From Fulvivirga ligni (GTDB lineage: Bacteria > Bacteroidota > Bacteroidia > Cytophagales > Cyclobacteriaceae), in the NCBI RefSeq assembly GCF_021389935.1, contig NZ_CP089979.1:4817001-4881000 (forward strand): a stretch of DNA of 64,000 nt. Reading direction: 5' to 3'. This document shows positions 62,016 through 64,000 of this stretch, in pieces. The notes under the pieces are model-generated. The model was not told where the DNA came from. It did not search any database and was given only the letters and a program-made list of their open reading frames with translations. A program made the translations under genes and the position numbers. Within the stretch, counting starts at the first letter, position 1; each line of letters opens with the position of its first letter.

Positions 62016-64000
62016 ATGAAAAAGAATATAAGCATAAATATAAGTGGGATAATATTTCACATAGAAGAAGATGCTTACGAGCGTCTGCGCGACTATCTTG
62101 ATTCCATCAATAAATATTTTGCCACCTTCGACGGCAGCCAGGAAATTATAGCTGACATAGAAAGCAGAATAGCAGAGATATTTCTATCTAAACTTAACGA
62201 AGAAAAGCAGATCATCATAGCAGAAGATGTGGAGGCACTTATGGCCACCATGGGTAGCATCAAAGATTTCCAGGCTGTAGAAGATGAAGAGCAGGATTTC
62301 TCCGAAGAAAATAGAACTTATGAGAGATCATCTCAATCCAGCTCATCTAGCGGCTGGGATGATATTGGCACCAAAAAGCTTTACAGAGATTCCAAAAGAA
62401 GAGTAATTGGCGGAGTATGCGCTGGTATAGGCCATTATTTCAAAATCGATCCATTATGGGTAAGACTCTTGTTGATCATTGTGGCCATTGGTAGTTATGG
62501 TATTTTCGCATTGGCTTACATCATATTATGGATTGTACTGCCAGAAAAATATGATCTGAAGGAAGACCAGAAGATCAAAAAGATGTACCGAAACCCTGAT
62601 GGCAAAGTCATTAGTGGTGTATCTTCCGGTGTGGCTACCTACTTTGGTGTGGATGCCGCTGTAATAAGATTGATTTTCATAGCTACTACTATTGCTTTTG
62701 GTTCCGGAGCACTTATCTATATTATATTATGGATTATCCTGCCTGAAGCCAGATCTATCACTGATAAAGTGCAAATGGAAGGTGAGCCTGTTACGCTGCA
62801 TAACATAGAATCCAATATAAAAAAAAGCCTTAACGTAGAGGGTAGCGAGGAAAACATCTTTGTAAAGATACTACTGTTCCCTTTCAGGCTCATTGCAGCT
62901 ATCTTGAATGGATTAGGAAAGGTATTGGGACCAATTCTCACTTTCATAGTAGAATTTATCAGAGTAGCAGTAGGTGTATTGTTCATCCTTACCGGTGTGT
63001 CAACGGCCCTTTCATTTGTAGTATTACTTGGAGTGAGTCTTGGGCTTTATAACTGGGGTGTATGGTTAGATGTACCCATAGATCCCTTTTTAAACCTTAT
63101 ACCTCCGTATACAGCACTGTTCGGTTTCTTTGCCTTGGCCATACCTTCAGTTTTTCTAATTCTGTTGGGTTCATCCGTAATAGCCAAGAGAATTATCTTC
63201 TCGGCTGCCACCGGTTGGTCTCTATTTGCCCTCTTTGTTGTAAGTGGAATATTAGTTTCTACCAGCATAACTGAAATAGCTTTTGAATTCAAAGAGCGTG
63301 GTGAACGTGAAGAGGAAATAGTATATGATTTTGAAGGCAAAACAGCCATCCTGGAATTGAATGAAGTAGGTTTGGACGATTATGATGAAACCAGGTTGAC
63401 CATTCGTGGCTATGAAGGGGCTAATTATAAATTAGAGCAGACTTTTAGGGCTAGAGGAAGGTCCCGACAAGAGGCCATTGAAAACACCAAAGACGTTACC
63501 TACGAAGTGTTGAAAAATGATTCAACTTTAATATTTGATTCAAGTATTCAGTTTGATAGAAAGAGTGTTTTTCATGAGCAAAAATTATCAATGGTGTTAT
63601 ACATACCTTATAACCAGAAGTTTAAGGTAGATGATGACTTAAGACACATCATCAGGAATATTCCATATGTATCAGGCTACAGCATATATGACGGGCAAGA
63701 CCGTACGCTGATGTTTGATGAAAACGGCACCTTAACATGCCTAGACTGTCCTGAGGAACAGGTAATTCCCATTGAAGAAAGTGGTGCAAAACAGAATACA
63801 GTATCGGATAGAGATGATAGCAACTTTGATAAGTTCTACACGTTCTCCAGCTTTAATTCCATCAAAGTAAGTAGTCCTTTCTTAGTAAGAATAGTAAAGT
63901 CAGACGCTTATAAAGTGGGAGTTATGGCTCCAGAAAAAGATAAAGAGAAAACTGAGGTTTATGTAGACGAAGGTCAGCTTTATATAGCCTATGAAAAGGA
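62016..64000 (+). CDS. Double-PspC-domain membrane protein, C-terminus beyond the window
   Basis: The frame from ATG 62016 stays open to the right edge (661 complete codons). An N-terminal soluble part (about 10-90: FHIEEDAYERLRDYLDSI, ADIESRIAEIFLSKL) of the kind found before PspC in Bacteroidota is followed by two PspC domains (119-180, LYRDSKRRVIGGVCAGIGHYF; 188-248, MYRNPDGKVISGVSSGV), each with a hydrophobic helix. About four more transmembrane segments follow (about 285-405), then an extended soluble domain that continues past the edge. PspC proteins sense or resist membrane stress. It is the partner gene of the PadR regulator just upstream. Confidence 0.9.
   Translation, partial: MKKNISINISGIIFHIEEDAYERLRDYLDSINKYFATFDGSQEIIADIESRIAEIFLSKLNEEKQIIIAEDVEALMATMGSIKDFQAVEDEEQDFSEENRTYERSSQSSSSSGWDDIGTKKLYRDSKRRVIGGVCAGIGHYFKIDPLWVRLLLIIVAIGSYGIFALAYIILWIVLPEKYDLKEDQKIKKMYRNPDGKVISGVSSGVATYFGVDAAVIRLIFIATTIAFGSGALIYIILWIILPEARSITDKVQMEGEPVTLHNIESNIKKSLNVEGSEENIFVKILLFPFRLIAAILNGLGKVLGPILTFIVEFIRVAVGVLFILTGVSTALSFVVLLGVSLGLYNWGVWLDVPIDPFLNLIPPYTALFGFFALAIPSVFLILLGSSVIAKRIIFSAATGWSLFALFVVSGILVSTSITEIAFEFKERGEREEEIVYDFEGKTAILELNEVGLDDYDETRLTIRGYEGANYKLEQTFRARGRSRQEAIENTKDVTYEVLKNDSTLIFDSSIQFDRKSVFHEQKLSMVLYIPYNQKFKVDDDLRHIIRNIPYVSGYSIYDGQDRTLMFDENGTLTCLDCPEEQVIPIEESGAKQNTVSDRDDSNFDKFYTFSSFNSIKVSSPFLVRIVKSDAYKVGVMAPEKDKEKTEVYVDEGQLYIAYEK

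Overview
The window is AT-rich DNA from a member of the Bacteroidota, most likely order Cytophagales. The sequence evidence is the outer-membrane nutrient machinery (five TonB-dependent receptors, including a SusC/SusD pair), three DUF4249 lipoproteins, a type IX secretion PorU2/PorV2-like pair, PadR-controlled membrane proteins, and several histidine kinases of Bacteroidota type. Starts rarely have Shine-Dalgarno sequences and many genes overlap as ATGA or TAATG. The genus is not resolved. No rRNA, tRNA, CRISPR array, prophage or transposase gene was seen.

Layout. 1-3849 (minus) holds an outer-membrane TonB receptor (cut by the left edge) and an OmpR-type regulator/kinase pair; near-identical 20-bp sites precede both the receptor and the regulator gene. 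3956-6933 is a PadR repressor/ABC permease operon with repeated operator-like sequence around its start. 7200-11112 contains a YoaK-like membrane protein, a small membrane-anchored protein, a UspA-like protein and a second OmpR/kinase pair. 11223-16186 has an RlpA-like lipoprotein and a tight six-gene operon (DUF1801, sulfatase, DUF2071, three lipoproteins of which two are paralogues). 16284-17902 is occupied by five copies of a ~170-bp hairpin-rich repeat in two tandem blocks that bracket one small membrane-protein gene. 17902-20483 holds SRPBCC, YcxB-like and DUF3891 genes and a soluble histidine kinase.

20695-28938 (minus) is an M49-like metallopeptidase lipoprotein followed (upstream) by two tandem TonB receptor/DUF4249 pairs. 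On the plus strand come a frameshifted YheT-type hydrolase (29096-30035), a SRAP (YedK/HMCES) homologue lacking all four canonical active-site residues (30077-30772), and a third receptor/DUF4249 module with a secreted leader protein, an MG2-domain protein, a TPR protein and a flavin-dependent reductase (30869-39540). 39533-43527 (minus) encodes a CheY-like protein, a six-PAS histidine kinase and a GNAT acetyltransferase. 43746-45568 is fabH with two small uncharacterised genes.

45606-55215 (minus) is a nutrient-uptake locus: propeller sensor kinase, NarL-type regulator, SusC, SusD, an Ig-like surface lipoprotein and a small lipoprotein. 55278-61390 encodes PorU2- and PorV2-like type IX secretion proteins, and 61620-64000 is a second PadR gene with a double-PspC membrane protein cut by the right edge. 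The recurring theme is cell-surface function: outer-membrane uptake, surface lipoproteins, and envelope sensing by two-component and PadR systems. The strongest candidates for a second look are the degenerate SRAP protein, the tandem hairpin-rich repeats, the paired two-component binding sites, and the yheT frameshift.
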